A stretch of DNA of 64,000 nucleotides from Acidobacteriota bacterium. Lineage in GTDB: Bacteria > Acidobacteriota > Blastocatellia > Chloracidobacteriales > Chloracidobacteriaceae. The DNA lies in contig JACQXX010000080.1 in NCBI GenBank assembly GCA_016208495.1, forward strand, positions 62,001 through 126,000. Reading direction: 5' to 3'. Under the pieces are notes generated by a model. It had not been told where the DNA came from. It saw only the letters and a program-made list of their open reading frames with translations, and searched no databases. A program made the translations under genes and the position numbers. Below are positions 18,208 to 27,404 of the stretch, in pieces (the stretch's first letter is position 1; each line of letters opens with the position of its first letter).

Positions 18208-18767
18208 GACGAGTGTTTGCGATCCGATCCCGGGCAGGGAAAGATGAAAGCGACATTCATTCCGCGACAACCCGTTCCTGAAAAATAGAGGACGGCTGAT
18301 TAACCCAGGCCAAAGGAACATTGGTCACGTGACGGGTTCCGAGTGACTGGTGTTAATAACTCAACCGGCTTCACCTGCTGGGAAAGAGTCGTAATTCAAA
18401 AAACAATTCGGTAGCGGCCTGGAAAGTGGCGGATGAAGTCCAAAAGTAAACTGAGTTATTTCAGAGCGCAAACTGTTTTTGGGAAAAAAGAAGAAAGCGG
18501 CAGGGAAGTGATGTGATGCTGAACACCGGTTCCTTGCCGCACGCCTGAATGTAACTGTGAAGGAGAAATTTATGAGTGGAATCTACTTCGAGCTATGGTA
18601 CTCCCTTTGCTGGATTGAGCAACTGAATACTGTTGAAAAAAAACTTCACATAACTGAAAAATCCTGGGGGCTGAAGACTCGCAAGCTCGGGGCTGAAGAA
18701 AACGGGCTGAAGACATTTGGGAATTCTGCTTTGAACCCGAAGTCTTCAGCCCTGGTTTTTCCAGCCC
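18208..18767. other. Gene-free stretch upstream of the hybrid kinase
   Basis: This holds the presumed kinase promoter, which I cannot pin down, and the GGGCTGAAGA-type repeats that form the terminator-like hairpin at 18704-18757. A short open frame at 18557-18799 has no coding features. Confidence 0.6.
18704..18757. terminator. Terminator-like hairpin 3' of the BlaR1-like gene
   Basis: GGGCTGAAGAC (18704-18714) pairs perfectly with GTCTTCAGCCC (18742-18752), followed by TGGTTTTT. On the - strand it lies just beyond the stop of the M56 gene. The same GGGGCTGAAGA words recur near 11345 and 54050, so it may be a repeat used as a terminator. Confidence 0.55.
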
Positions 18768-21188
18768 TTAACTTCCTGACTGGGTGTGAAGGTGGGTAAA
18801 GATCTGCCCGGCAACTTCAGCCGCGCGTGATCCACGGGTATCTGCCCCTTGCAGAACCACCACAATGGCAAATTTGGGATGAACAGCGGGGGCATATGAC
18901 ACAAACCAGCCGGTCCATAATCCATCCTTGACGGCGGTTCCAGTCTTACCGGCAATGCTCAGTCTGGGGTTGCGAATCGCGGAGGCCGTGCCAACTTCCA
19001 CCACGTCCACCATCGCTGATTTGAGTAATTCTAGTTCCCGAGTCGGCAAGTTAGCCTGGCGACGAATGATGGGTTTGAAGTCGTTGGTTGATGTTGCCAG
19101 TTGGGGCGTATAGACCGTTCCCCCGTTGGCAATGGTTGAAACCAGAGACCCCATTTGGAGCGGCGTCAACTCCATTCCTTCAGCCGCCCCAAAGAAGTTT
19201 CGGGGTATGGCTGACTTTGGATCAGAGAGAATTTTCCCTGGGATTTCACCAGCCAGATTGATCCCTGTTGTTTCACCCAGGCCAAACTGGCCCAGCAGGT
19301 CAAGAAACCGTGACTGACCGACTTTTTCCCCTGCCTTCTGGAAATATGCAGTGCTGGACAGGGCCATCGCTTCGCGAAAATCACACTGTCGGTTTTCAGT
19401 GGGCAGGTCCACTTTCACCTCCGGCTGGATGGCGCCAGTTGTCAATCCCGCCAATCCAGTCACCAGCTTGATGGTCGAGGCCGGAGTAAAACTGGTTCGC
19501 AGTGCCCACTCCTGATTCACAATTGAGAGCACACGCCCGGTGTTGGGATCCATCACTAGAACGGTTCCAGCCCGTTCACCAAGCGCTTTGAGGGCAACCT
19601 GGCGGATTTCAGGGACTTCACCGGTTTCCGTGTCAAATGAAATAAGATGGGCAGCTTCCTCACGCAAAAACCGATCCAGAGCGCGGTTGTGGGCCAGGAC
19701 CAGTTCTGGAAGCAACTGGACGAAATGTTTACGGGCACTTCCGTTCATGGGGCGCTGAACGTGATTCAGGCTATAGGATTCAGCGATTTTCCCGTTGGCC
19801 AGTGGTCGGAATTCATACCGGCGAGTGCTGGCTGGCTGTTTTTCTTCAAGGATCAAATAGCCATTGGGAGAAATAGATTTGATCCGGGTTTTGTTTGGTT
19901 CAACCTCGACATACCCGAGCGTTTGCAGGGAAAAAGTCGTTTCATTGACGGTCCAGGTTTCAACCAGCTCTTCTGTTAAGGGTGATTTTCGCGAGGCAGG
20001 TTGGGCAGGTTGGGAACGGCTCAAGGCGGGTGTCAGTTCTTTTGGGTCGGATTCAAGGGTGATCGAAAACGTAGGGGCCAGAAAGACGTTGCACATCAAG
20101 GCAACCAGACTGGCGCCAATCAAGGGTTTCAACTGCAGACCGTTAAAATTCATACTCAGTGTCCTTTGTGAATTCAAAATCAATTCAATGCGATGTGAGA
20201 GTTTTGCCTGGTTTGAAAAAATTCCGGATGCCAGTACCGGAGGTGTCCGGTGGAGGAGTTTCATCTCGGCCAGCCGGAGCAGGCATCGCGCATAGGACCG
20301 GTGATCACGGCGGGTCTGCAGTACCCAATCATCACAGGCGATTTCGCGCTCAAGTTCGAGGTTTCGAGTAAACCAATGCACTGCCGGATTAAAAAAGAAG
20401 AGTGCGCTCAAAAGACTTTGAGCCAGCTTGGCCCAGTCATCCCACCGGGCAACGTGGGCCAATTCGTGCAATAACAGTAATTCCAGTTCGGAAACCGAAA
20501 GTTGAGATATCAGTTCCGATGGAAACAAAATGATCGGACAGCCAGGTCCAATCATCAGTGGTGAGGTCACCCGATCACTTGACCGGATTTCAACTGGTCG
20601 CCCGGCACCGAATTGGGTCAGCGTCTCGGTGAATTGGGCTTCCACTCTGGCGGGTAACGGTTGACTGGTCCGTCTGAGCTGGTGCACATATCGCCAGCCC
20701 CAGACCAATCGAATCAGAAATACTCCCTGAATCAAACCGATGAGAGCCGCCAGCCATCCGACCCAACTCCCCCCTGAAATGGAAACGAGCGGTTTTCGAT
20801 CAGGAATGGCTTCAGCGGGTATACTTCCCAGGTCCGGTTTCCCCGCAGTTGGGTTGAGGGCCGGTTGGTGATTTCCAAGGGATTCATCCACTGGAAATCC
20901 AATCATTGGATTGATGGTTGGGCTGGTTGTGGTATCAAACTGGCGGTCAGTTGGGCTTGAGTGAACCAAAATGCCTGGTCGTACAAAAGCAATTGTTGTG
21001 ACCGGCAAGGCCAGGGCGATTACAAACGCGGTACCCAGAACTGCATATTTGGCCGAAGCCGATAAATCAGGTTTTACCCGGAGGATGAGTGCCGCCAGGC
21101 TGGCCACAATTCCAGCCTGCCAGAGACTGTTAAGGAGAATTTCCATTCCGGCATGTGACAGGTGCTCAAATACAACAAAGGTGTTCAC
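18768..21188 (-). CDS. BlaR1-like M56 metalloprotease fused to a penicillin-binding transpeptidase-like sensor
   Basis: An 806-residue membrane protein. N-terminal helices (LWQAGIVASLAALIL, VLGTAFVIALALPVTTIAFV) precede the zinc protease motif HELAH in LLLLHELAHVARWDDWAKLA near residue 240 and EREIACDDWVL. The C-terminal ~270 residues are outside the membrane and look like a class B PBP transpeptidase: SxxK in PASTIKLVTG, the FGLGETTGINLAGEIPG segment, and KTG in SIAGKTGTAVKDG. Motif 2 reads SST (MALSSTAYF) rather than SxN. In BlaR1 systems, acylation of the sensor by a beta-lactam activates the protease, which leads to loss of the BlaI repressor. A BlaI gene lies 275 bases upstream on the same strand. 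Classical BlaR1 sensors are class D beta-lactamase-like, so this PBP-like version is a variant. No beta-lactamase gene is adjacent. Confidence 0.88.
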   Translation of the reverse strand: MNTFVVFEHLSHAGMEILLNSLWQAGIVASLAALILRVKPDLSASAKYAVLGTAFVIALALPVTTIAFVRPGILVHSSPTDRQFDTTTSPTINPMIGFPVDESLGNHQPALNPTAGKPDLGSIPAEAIPDRKPLVSISGGSWVGWLAALIGLIQGVFLIRLVWGWRYVHQLRRTSQPLPARVEAQFTETLTQFGAGRPVEIRSSDRVTSPLMIGPGCPIILFPSELISQLSVSELELLLLHELAHVARWDDWAKLAQSLLSALFFFNPAVHWFTRNLELEREIACDDWVLQTRRDHRSYARCLLRLAEMKLLHRTPPVLASGIFSNQAKLSHRIELILNSQRTLSMNFNGLQLKPLIGASLVALMCNVFLAPTFSITLESDPKELTPALSRSQPAQPASRKSPLTEELVETWTVNETTFSLQTLGYVEVEPNKTRIKSISPNGYLILEEKQPASTRRYEFRPLANGKIAESYSLNHVQRPMNGSARKHFVQLLPELVLAHNRALDRFLREEAAHLISFDTETGEVPEIRQVALKALGERAGTVLVMDPNTGRVLSIVNQEWALRTSFTPASTIKLVTGLAGLTTGAIQPEVKVDLPTENRQCDFREAMALSSTAYFQKAGEKVGQSRFLDLLGQFGLGETTGINLAGEIPGKILSDPKSAIPRNFFGAAEGMELTPLQMGSLVSTIANGGTVYTPQLATSTNDFKPIIRRQANLPTRELELLKSAMVDVVEVGTASAIRNPRLSIAGKTGTAVKDGLWTGWFVSYAPAVHPKFAIVVVLQGADTRGSRAAEVAGQIFTHLHTQSGS

Positions 21189-21252
21189 GGCATTACCTCA
21201 GGGATTTGTATGTTGGTTGTGGCCAGTCGTGAGTCGTCAAATCCAAATATCT

Positions 21253-21462
21253 TATACCAGTCAGTAGTTGGTAGATGATGAGTCAGTCGTCAGTCGTCAG
21301 TCGTTGATAAGTTAGTAGTCAGTAGTCAGTAGATAAAACCCAGATCGTTGAATCCTTGGATTTCTTGACGAGAATAGTTCATAAATGACTCAAACCGAAC
21401 AAAATACACTTGACACGAATTTCAACCCCCCAACACTTGACGACTGACGACTGACGACTGAC
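21253..21462. repeat. Inverted pair of heptamer arrays between blaI and the blaR1-like gene
   Basis: (GTCAGTC)3 at about 21282-21304 faces its complement (ACTGACG units) at about 21437-21462. The left side also contains an R3-like beginning (ATACCAGTCAGTAGT) at 21254 and TAGTCAG units. The arms could pair in the blaI-blaR transcript. Confidence 0.7.
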
Positions 21463-21463
21463 T

Positions 21464-21844
21464 CTAATCTATCTTTTCATCAACCAGTTTTTTCAGCCGT
21501 TCAAGTTCATTCAGATCCAGTGCTTCCTGTTCCATTACATTGAGGACCAGCAATTCCGGGGAATTGTTGAAAAATCTGGAAAGCAGATGCTTTAAGGCGC
21601 TCTGACGGGCTTGTTTTTGATCAACCACCGGTTTGTAAATAAACGCCCGGCCTTCCTGAATATGCGACAGGTAGCCCTTCCGCTCTAAAATTCGCAAGGT
21701 TGTGAGCACGGTGCTGTAGGCCAGTTGGGAATTTGACGGCAGTGCCGCGACGACATCGGCAACGGTTCCTGCTCCGCGTTCCCAAATGATTTCCATCAGT
21801 TGCAATTCAGCTTCAGTAAGTGTGGGTGATGATTTTCTGGGCAC
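21464..21844 (-). CDS. blaI: BlaI/MecI-family transcriptional repressor
   Basis: A 126-residue winged-helix protein. It begins MPRKSSPTLTEAELQLMEII and has the family segments GTVADVVAALP, the recognition-helix region AYSTVLTTLRILERKGYL, and IYKPVVDQKQARQSALKHLL before a dimerisation tail. By family knowledge it binds dyad operators and is removed when the BlaR1-type partner, encoded next on the same strand, is activated by beta-lactam or cell-wall stress. A 16-bp perfect palindrome 22 bases upstream (21867-21882) is a good candidate operator, consistent with autorepression. The start ATG 21844 has a loosely spaced AGGGAG upstream. Confidence 0.93.
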   Translation of the reverse strand: MPRKSSPTLTEAELQLMEIIWERGAGTVADVVAALPSNSQLAYSTVLTTLRILERKGYLSHIQEGRAFIYKPVVDQKQARQSALKHLLSRFFNNSPELLVLNVMEQEALDLNELERLKKLVDEKID

Positions 21845-21866
21845 GATCCAGGACTCCCTTTTGAAC

Positions 21867-21882
21867 TATTAAATATTTAATA
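21867..21882. promoter_or_regulatory. Candidate BlaI operator (16-bp perfect palindrome)
   Basis: TATTAAATATTTAATA is a perfect palindrome lying 22 bases upstream of the blaI start, in the most AT-rich part of the region. BlaI-type repressors bind such dyads over their own promoter. The motif itself is not the classical TACA/TGTA core, so the assignment is by position. Confidence 0.5.
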
Positions 21883-21978
21883 TGTCGAGAGGATACCCAG
21901 GATTTTTCAGTTGTCAATTAAAAAATTAATAGCAAATTGAGGTAATTGCTAAGTCATTTGAAAATAAGTATTTAGAAA

Positions 21979-22749
21979 TTACAGGTCAAACAGCGACATC
22001 TGATTGCCACTGGCCGGACCTTTGGCTTTCGGCTTCTTTTTTTCCTGAGTAGCCGTCTTTGCCGGGACTGGAGGTGGTGTTTGGGGTAGGGTGCTCAGTG
22101 GAGTTTCAGGGACGGCTTCTCCAGTAAGAGGCTTTGGCTGGAGAGGAGATTCAGCTTGCGAACGATTGGTGACTGGCTGTTTTTTTGATTTTGTTTTTGG
22201 ACGGGGCTCGGAAATGGAAGGCTGGTCAACTGGATTGGCTCCTTGAATTTCGAGGTCCACGGGCGGCGAATAGTCTTTTGGATTGGGAGGTGGCGCCGGT
22301 TCAATCGGGAATTCAGCCGTATTGGGTAACACTCCCAGGACCCGTTGACGGCGAAGTTCAGCCAGATTGTCCTGGATGATTTCGGTCACTTCTTCAAAGC
22401 GACGCCGAATCCGGGCGGCTTCCTCGCCGACAAGTTGAAAAAACGTATTGGTGAGTTTTTTTCCAGTTGGGTGACTGACGGGACGAAGCATGATCCATCC
22501 CCGTTGCGGATCAAAAACCCCGGCGAATTGATCAACCACGCCGTATTCGGTGGCTTCAATCGAGACACAGAGCCTGAGTTCGGGCTGGTCATATTCATCA
22601 CTCCACTCACTGGCTCTGGCGCGTGGTGGCACCGGAAGCAGAATCCCTCGCATGGTGAGGACCGCCGGAGAAATAGGAATGCTGAAGCGTATAAACTCGC
22701 TTCCTTCCGAATCCAGATCCTTTTCGCAGCGAATATCCGGCCATTCCAT
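21979..22749 (-). CDS. Hypothetical protein with proline-rich C-terminus
   Basis: A 256-residue protein I do not recognise. The first ~135 residues look like a folded alpha/beta domain, with segments such as FIRFSIPISPAVLTMRGILL and GWIMLRPVSHPTGKKLTN. A charged helix (EAARIRRRFEEVTEIIQDNL) follows, then about 110 residues rich in Pro, Lys and Gln that look disordered, ending QMSLFDL. No signal peptide or membrane segment is seen, so it should be cytosolic. The short QMSLFDL-type tail is reminiscent of the QL(S/D)LF clamp-binding motif of DNA-processing proteins, which would suggest sliding-clamp contact; that is inference. Its neighbour blaI is on the same strand, but a 134-base gap with its own palindrome separates them. 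Confidence 0.75.
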   Translation of the reverse strand: MEWPDIRCEKDLDSEGSEFIRFSIPISPAVLTMRGILLPVPPRARASEWSDEYDQPELRLCVSIEATEYGVVDQFAGVFDPQRGWIMLRPVSHPTGKKLTNTFFQLVGEEAARIRRRFEEVTEIIQDNLAELRRQRVLGVLPNTAEFPIEPAPPPNPKDYSPPVDLEIQGANPVDQPSISEPRPKTKSKKQPVTNRSQAESPLQPKPLTGEAVPETPLSTLPQTPPPVPAKTATQEKKKPKAKGPASGNQMSLFDL

Positions 22750-23178
22750 AACACCCTCGCTCGATATGCGATTGTTCGTGAAAAGCTTAAATGAAAAACC
22801 GCGAAGCGCAAAGAAAGAACTGCTTGTATATGATTTTGAGTGATGCCAGCTTGATATTGAAAAAAAAAGACTTGTCAGTATTGTTTGCCTGAGCAGGTGT
22901 TCATTGAAAATCGGAGGATTTGATTTTTCTGCATCTGAAAGTTCGGTTGAGTCGGCAATTGTGATATTACCTCGGTGGTGAGAGAGTGTGGGAGGTTACT
23001 CAAAAAAGTGCTCAATTCAAAAAAGCGATGGATTTTTAGGACAAGTTTCAGGTAAAGGTTAGGAACTGGAATTTAGCCCACCTGCCTGAATTCTGAATAA
23101 GTTTTCCGTAAAAATCCAGATGGGAAAAAGGCTTCAAGAATCCAGAAATCTGACTTTCAATTCACTCATTCAAACCAC
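22750..23178. other. Gene-free divergent region
   Basis: About 430 bases between divergently transcribed genes (- hypothetical and + TPR protein). It is AT-rich and presumably holds both promoters. I see no repeat family, RNA gene or convincing box. Confidence 0.5.
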
Positions 23179-25170
23179 ATGGCCAAAAAACGCAACTGGG
23201 ATCAGTTTTCAACCAAAGTTCCTTCAATGAAGCCCTCGGGCTCCTTTCAATCTGAACTGCTGCAAGTCAAGCAACAGGCTCAACGCGGGCAAATTCAGCA
23301 GGCATATCACAAAGCCAAGGAACTGGCGATCCGGTTTCCAAAACAACCCAAAATCTTTGAATTTTTGCTCGAAGCTGCGGTAACGCTCAAGGATTACCCC
23401 CAGGTCTTGCGGTCCAGTTATAAACTCTATCAGCTTGAGCCGCATATTCCGGAGAATGTGTTTAACCTGGGCGTCGGGTTTTATCAAAATTCATATCCCG
23501 GAGCCGCCTATAAATTTATTTCCCTCGCGTGTCAAAAATGGCCCAAGAAGTTTCAGGACGAAAACACCCACAAGGTATTGGCCCTGTGTCGTGAGGCCAT
23601 TGAGCGAACATTTCGAACTACGGCAGTTTCGGTCGAGGAATTACTGGAAATGGCGGCGGCCAACGATCACGTTCATTTTTTACTGGCCAATGCCGAGTGG
23701 GAGGAACTTGAAAAAGTGGTTCTTCCATACCTGAAGAAATTTCCACATATGAATTCGATTCGCAACAACTACACCCAGGCGCTGCGAAATCTCAATAAAC
23801 CGGGCCAGGCCATTGAACTGGCGGAGTCGGTACTCAAGATTGACCCTGAAAATATTCACGCGCTCTCCAATCTGGTGGTTCTTTCACTTTCGGTTGGTGA
23901 CGCAGCCGCTGCCAGAGCTTATGCGGCGCGACTGAAAGAGGTTCATTCGCTGTTCACCGACGTGTTGTGCAAACAATCCGAGACTTTGACTCGACTTGGC
24001 GACGATCAAGGAGTCCTGGATGTCTATGCCAAATTCAAATCGCTCAAGCCGAAAATAGATCAACAGATTGCTTTTCATATGTACCATTTGACGGCGGTTG
24101 CCCAGGTTGGTGTCGGAGCGATTCAACAAGCCAAAAAACTGTGGCGTGAAGCCGTCAAGCACAATCCGGCTGAACTCTTGTACCAGGAGAACCTCGACGA
24201 TTTATCCAAACCCGAGGGCGAACGCCAGGGGCCGGTTCCCTTTCCTCTCAATCTGTGGCTTACGGATTCGACCATCAACGCCCTGACCAGAGCTTTTGAA
24301 GCGGGAGATTCCGCGGACTTTTCCGCTTTGGTCAACAAGTATCCAGAGCTTTTGCACCTCGCCCCGATCATTTTTGAAAAATGTGATGATCATTCCCGAG
24401 AGTTGTTCATTGATGTGGCCAGGCAGAGTCGCAACCCGCAGATGATGCAGGCGGTATTGAATTTCAGCACCGGTAAGGCGGGACCGGATAAGCTCCGAAT
24501 TCAGGCTGCAATGGCCGCCAAAGAAGCCGGTTTTATCACCGGAGAGAAGCTTCAGATTCAAACCAAAGGGGCAATGGAGGAAGTCCAAATCAAGTCGTAT
24601 GAAATCCATCATGAACCCACACCTTCGGTTTCACCGGAAGCTGAAGATTTAGCGTATCAGGCGTGGGAGGCACTCCACGACAACCGAGATCAGGAAGCTG
24701 AACGGCTGCTTCGAAAAGTAATTGAGCTTGATCCGAATAACCCTGGTCATCAGTTCAATTTGCAAGCTGCTATTCGAAAACAAAAACGAACTGAGGAAGC
24801 TAACGCAATGGTGGAAAAAATTCACCAGGAATTTCCTGATTACTTTTTTGCCCGCCTTGAAATTGGAATGAAACTCATTGACCAGGGAAAACTGGACGCC
24901 GCTCGTGAAATCACAGCTCCGATTCAAGCCATGACCCGGTTCCACGTCAGTGAATTTGCCATGCTGTGCGTTTTTGAAATGGAATATGCCCTGGCTTCAA
25001 AGAATGTGGATGCCGCCTGGCACTGGCATAAGTTTCTGAAACTGAATTCTCCAGACCATCCTGGGGTCAAGGTCTATAAACAGAAAATTGAGATGGCTGG
25101 TTTCAGGGAGAGTTTTAAATCCATTGGAAGTAAACTTTTTCCAGGTCGCGGTACCAAAAAGAAAAAATAA
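23179..25170 (+). CDS. Tetratricopeptide repeat protein
   Basis: This 663-residue cytosolic protein has a basic N-terminus (MAKKRNWDQFSTK) and a lysine-rich end (FPGRGTKKKK). TPR-like helix pairs appear throughout, for example QAYHKAKELAIRFPKQPKIF, GQAIELAESVLKIDPENIHA and QEAERLLRKVIELDPNNPGH. A less repetitive middle (residues ~330-480) may be a separate helical domain. TPR proteins act as scaffolds, and no catalytic motif is visible. There is no signal peptide. The stop codon runs directly into a GTGACAGG tandem array. The partner is unknown. Confidence 0.85.
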   Translation: MAKKRNWDQFSTKVPSMKPSGSFQSELLQVKQQAQRGQIQQAYHKAKELAIRFPKQPKIFEFLLEAAVTLKDYPQVLRSSYKLYQLEPHIPENVFNLGVGFYQNSYPGAAYKFISLACQKWPKKFQDENTHKVLALCREAIERTFRTTAVSVEELLEMAAANDHVHFLLANAEWEELEKVVLPYLKKFPHMNSIRNNYTQALRNLNKPGQAIELAESVLKIDPENIHALSNLVVLSLSVGDAAAARAYAARLKEVHSLFTDVLCKQSETLTRLGDDQGVLDVYAKFKSLKPKIDQQIAFHMYHLTAVAQVGVGAIQQAKKLWREAVKHNPAELLYQENLDDLSKPEGERQGPVPFPLNLWLTDSTINALTRAFEAGDSADFSALVNKYPELLHLAPIIFEKCDDHSRELFIDVARQSRNPQMMQAVLNFSTGKAGPDKLRIQAAMAAKEAGFITGEKLQIQTKGAMEEVQIKSYEIHHEPTPSVSPEAEDLAYQAWEALHDNRDQEAERLLRKVIELDPNNPGHQFNLQAAIRKQKRTEEANAMVEKIHQEFPDYFFARLEIGMKLIDQGKLDAAREITAPIQAMTRFHVSEFAMLCVFEMEYALASKNVDAAWHWHKFLKLNSPDHPGVKVYKQKIEMAGFRESFKSIGSKLFPGRGTKKKK

Positions 25171-25219
25171 CAGAGTGACGGGGTGACAAGATGACAGGGT
25201 GACAGGGTGACAGGGGGAC
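25171..25219. repeat. GTGACAGG tandem array, left half of a composite repeat island
   Basis: Six or so GTGACAGG-type units start immediately after the TPR stop codon. A complementary array lies at 25537-25571, so the two frame the R4 and R2 elements between them. Confidence 0.85.
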
Positions 25220-25230
25220 AGATGATAGGG

Positions 25231-25417
25231 CATACGCACCAGGATAAGGAAACAGAGCCCGATCTGGGCAAGGGGGGACACGGAGACAGGGAGAAAAAAC
25301 AACTGGTCGCCTTCCCTCGCTCTCAATCGGAACTGATTCAACCTGACAACCCTGGTGAATTGTCTCCGTGTCTCCGTGTCTCACACAGGCTCAAACTTCC
25401 GTATCCTGGCGCGTATG
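25231..25417. repeat. R4 palindromic-ended element
   Basis: A 187-bp element with terminal inverted repeats: CATACGCACCAGGATAAGGA on the left and TATCCTGGCGCGTATG on the right. It contains GGACACGGAGACAGG and TGTCTCCGTGTCTC inverted words inside. It is related to the elements at 54390-54547 and near 33683. Confidence 0.8.
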
Positions 25418-25421
25418 CCCT

Positions 25422-25536
25422 TAAGTACCTTGTCATAAGTTTCCTGAGATATTGGGTTTGGTAAGTGTTTGATTCTTTTCGTGTAGTTCGTGTGTTTCGT
25501 GGTTAAAATGTCTGGAAATTTTCGGTAAGGTACTTA
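25422..25536. repeat. R2 element, copy A
   Basis: A 115-bp element with perfect 10-bp inverted ends TAAGTACCTT and AAGGTACTTA. The body contains TTCGTGTGTTTCGTGGTTAA. It lies between convergent genes, adjacent to R4. Confidence 0.9.
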
Positions 25537-25571
25537 TCACCTGTCACCTGTCACCTGTCACCTTGTCACCT
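25537..25571. repeat. CACCTGT tandem array, right half of the composite island
   Basis: Four TCACCTG units followed by TTGTCACC are complementary to the array at 25171-25219. Confidence 0.85.
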
Positions 25572-25589
25572 CAAAGGGTCAATCACCAT

Positions 25590-27404
25590 TTAGGTTTCAG
25601 CTATCTGGAGCGGTCGAATGACCCTGACCACCGGATATTGATTCATATCTGGTTCAAGATACCCCGAGCGTTTATAAAAGAAGTTCAATCTGGCTTTTGG
25701 ATCCGCGGCAAACGCTTCGTCTTCTTCAAGTCGGGCTTCGAATTCCGCATGCAGTTCTGGGTCCAGTTCGCACAAACGTTGAGCAATCGGTTCCATTACA
25801 TAGGCTTCAAAGTCTTCTTTTTGCTCAAAAATCGGATTAAAAAAGCCCCATTTGACCGCCGAATCACAGGCTTCAGGTTCCAGCAGGTTCATCGCGACCC
25901 TGGCCGCGCGCTGGTTCATTGGGACAAATACTGATCCACGCGGCATAACTCGTTTTTCCATCGTAAGTTGAGCGGAAAAGTCAACCAGCAATCGTCCTTC
26001 AAACGGCTGAGGTGCCCAACTGGCATTTGAAAAGATATAACTTTCAAACACATCCGAGACCGGCTGGTTCAGAACTTTGGTCTCAACCCCGTGAAGTCGA
26101 AGCAAGTCAATAATTTGCCGCCATTGGGGAGGCACGATATACCCCAATGGAACACTTGGAGCCGCCACGGTGGTGATTTTGTTATAAAACTGGGATGGGA
26201 TATCAACCGGTTCGGTTCCATACACGACATAAGGCGCGCCGGAAATTTCACCTTCTTCGATTGAAGACGCAATTCCTTTTAAAAGAACATGCTCACTTTC
26301 ATCACTGGTTATTCCAGCCATAAACAGTTTATTTGATGGCTGATAGGTTGAACCCAGGGCGGCCATTCCGGCATCCGCCGCCTGGACGGCCTGTTTGAGT
26401 TCGCTGGCGTGCGAAGACAGGTATTCGAGCGTGTTGACCATCAGATCGTAATGCGCCCAGGTTTGGGTGCGGTGTGTTTTCAGGCTGTGCGTTTCAACCA
26501 GCAATCCTGGCCGATGGTGAGTGGCGACATAGCCGTTTGAATACCGGGCTTGATTGGGGCCGCCTTCGACGCCTTCGCTCAGGTCAAGGCGGTCCATCGG
26601 CTCATAATAGTACCCGATGATGTGCCCATCCGCTTCCATTCCCTGCATAACCGAAGGCAGGAATTGATTTTTGGTCCAGTCGCCCACGGTTGGCCAGATT
26701 TCCTGCTCGGTTGGCATGCAAATTGTGACGTCATACTGATGGTCAAGGCCATCCGTGACATGGTTATCCATAAAAAAGTCCGGGAGCCAGGTATTCCACA
26801 ATTTCAACCAGGCACGCATTTCCGGAGTGTCTGCTTTAATGTAGTCACGATTGAGGTTATAGCGTTGGGCGTTAGCTCGAAACCCCATTTCGCGCGGACC
26901 ATTCTGGTTAATTCGACTAAAGGGAGACAGTCGTTCGTGTCCATCAACGTTAAAGACGGGGATAAACAGCAAGGTCAGGTTTTCCAGCCAGTGAGCATAT
27001 TTTTTACTCACCAGAATATCCCGGATGAGCATAAAAGAGGCATCTTTTCCAGAGATTTCACCTGGGTGTATCCCATTTTGAATCAGAACCACCAGTTTGT
27101 CTGATTTTCGGGCCAGATCAGGTTTAAATGCCTTGTCTTCAGAAACACAATAGACCATCAGGTCGCGATCCTGGCCTGATTTTCCAAACGACCAGGATTT
27201 GAAAAACGGAGAGTGCTTTTTCATTCTAAGTGCGTATCGAAAGACTTCGCCATAGCGCCCTGACTGATCATAATTTGTTCGTTCACAGTGAGTTAAAAGA
27301 TTTTGAGGCGATGCCGCGGTACTGGCGGCCAGTGATTTGATTTCTTTTGCGGCGGGTGATTCATAACCCGAAAGCGGGGGCATGGGAGGATAATTTGGTT
27401 TCAT
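25590..27404 (-). CDS. M14-family zinc carboxypeptidase-like protein
   Basis: A 604-residue protein from ATG 27404; a GTG nine bases upstream is an alternative. Zinc-site motifs are LIQNGIHPGEISGKDAS (His...Glu) and MDNHVTDGLDHQYD (His), with the RYNLNRDYIKADTPEMRAWL substrate-site segment and LLVETHSLKTHRTQTW, which should supply the catalytic Glu. There is no signal peptide, so it may be cytosolic. It is longer than single-domain M14 enzymes because of a C-terminal ~250-residue extension of unknown role. The family removes C-terminal residues or cleaves peptidoglycan amides; the actual substrate cannot be told here. It converges with the TPR gene across the composite repeat island. Confidence 0.88.
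   Translation of the reverse strand: MKPNYPPMPPLSGYESPAAKEIKSLAASTAASPQNLLTHCERTNYDQSGRYGEVFRYALRMKKHSPFFKSWSFGKSGQDRDLMVYCVSEDKAFKPDLARKSDKLVVLIQNGIHPGEISGKDASFMLIRDILVSKKYAHWLENLTLLFIPVFNVDGHERLSPFSRINQNGPREMGFRANAQRYNLNRDYIKADTPEMRAWLKLWNTWLPDFFMDNHVTDGLDHQYDVTICMPTEQEIWPTVGDWTKNQFLPSVMQGMEADGHIIGYYYEPMDRLDLSEGVEGGPNQARYSNGYVATHHRPGLLVETHSLKTHRTQTWAHYDLMVNTLEYLSSHASELKQAVQAADAGMAALGSTYQPSNKLFMAGITSDESEHVLLKGIASSIEEGEISGAPYVVYGTEPVDIPSQFYNKITTVAAPSVPLGYIVPPQWRQIIDLLRLHGVETKVLNQPVSDVFESYIFSNASWAPQPFEGRLLVDFSAQLTMEKRVMPRGSVFVPMNQRAARVAMNLLEPEACDSAVKWGFFNPIFEQKEDFEAYVMEPIAQRLCELDPELHAEFEARLEEDEAFAADPKARLNFFYKRSGYLEPDMNQYPVVRVIRPLQIAET

Noticed and set aside
18557-18799. 80-codon open frame before the BlaR1-like gene end
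   Set aside because: It runs through the GGGCTGAAGA terminator-type repeats and has no protein-like features.
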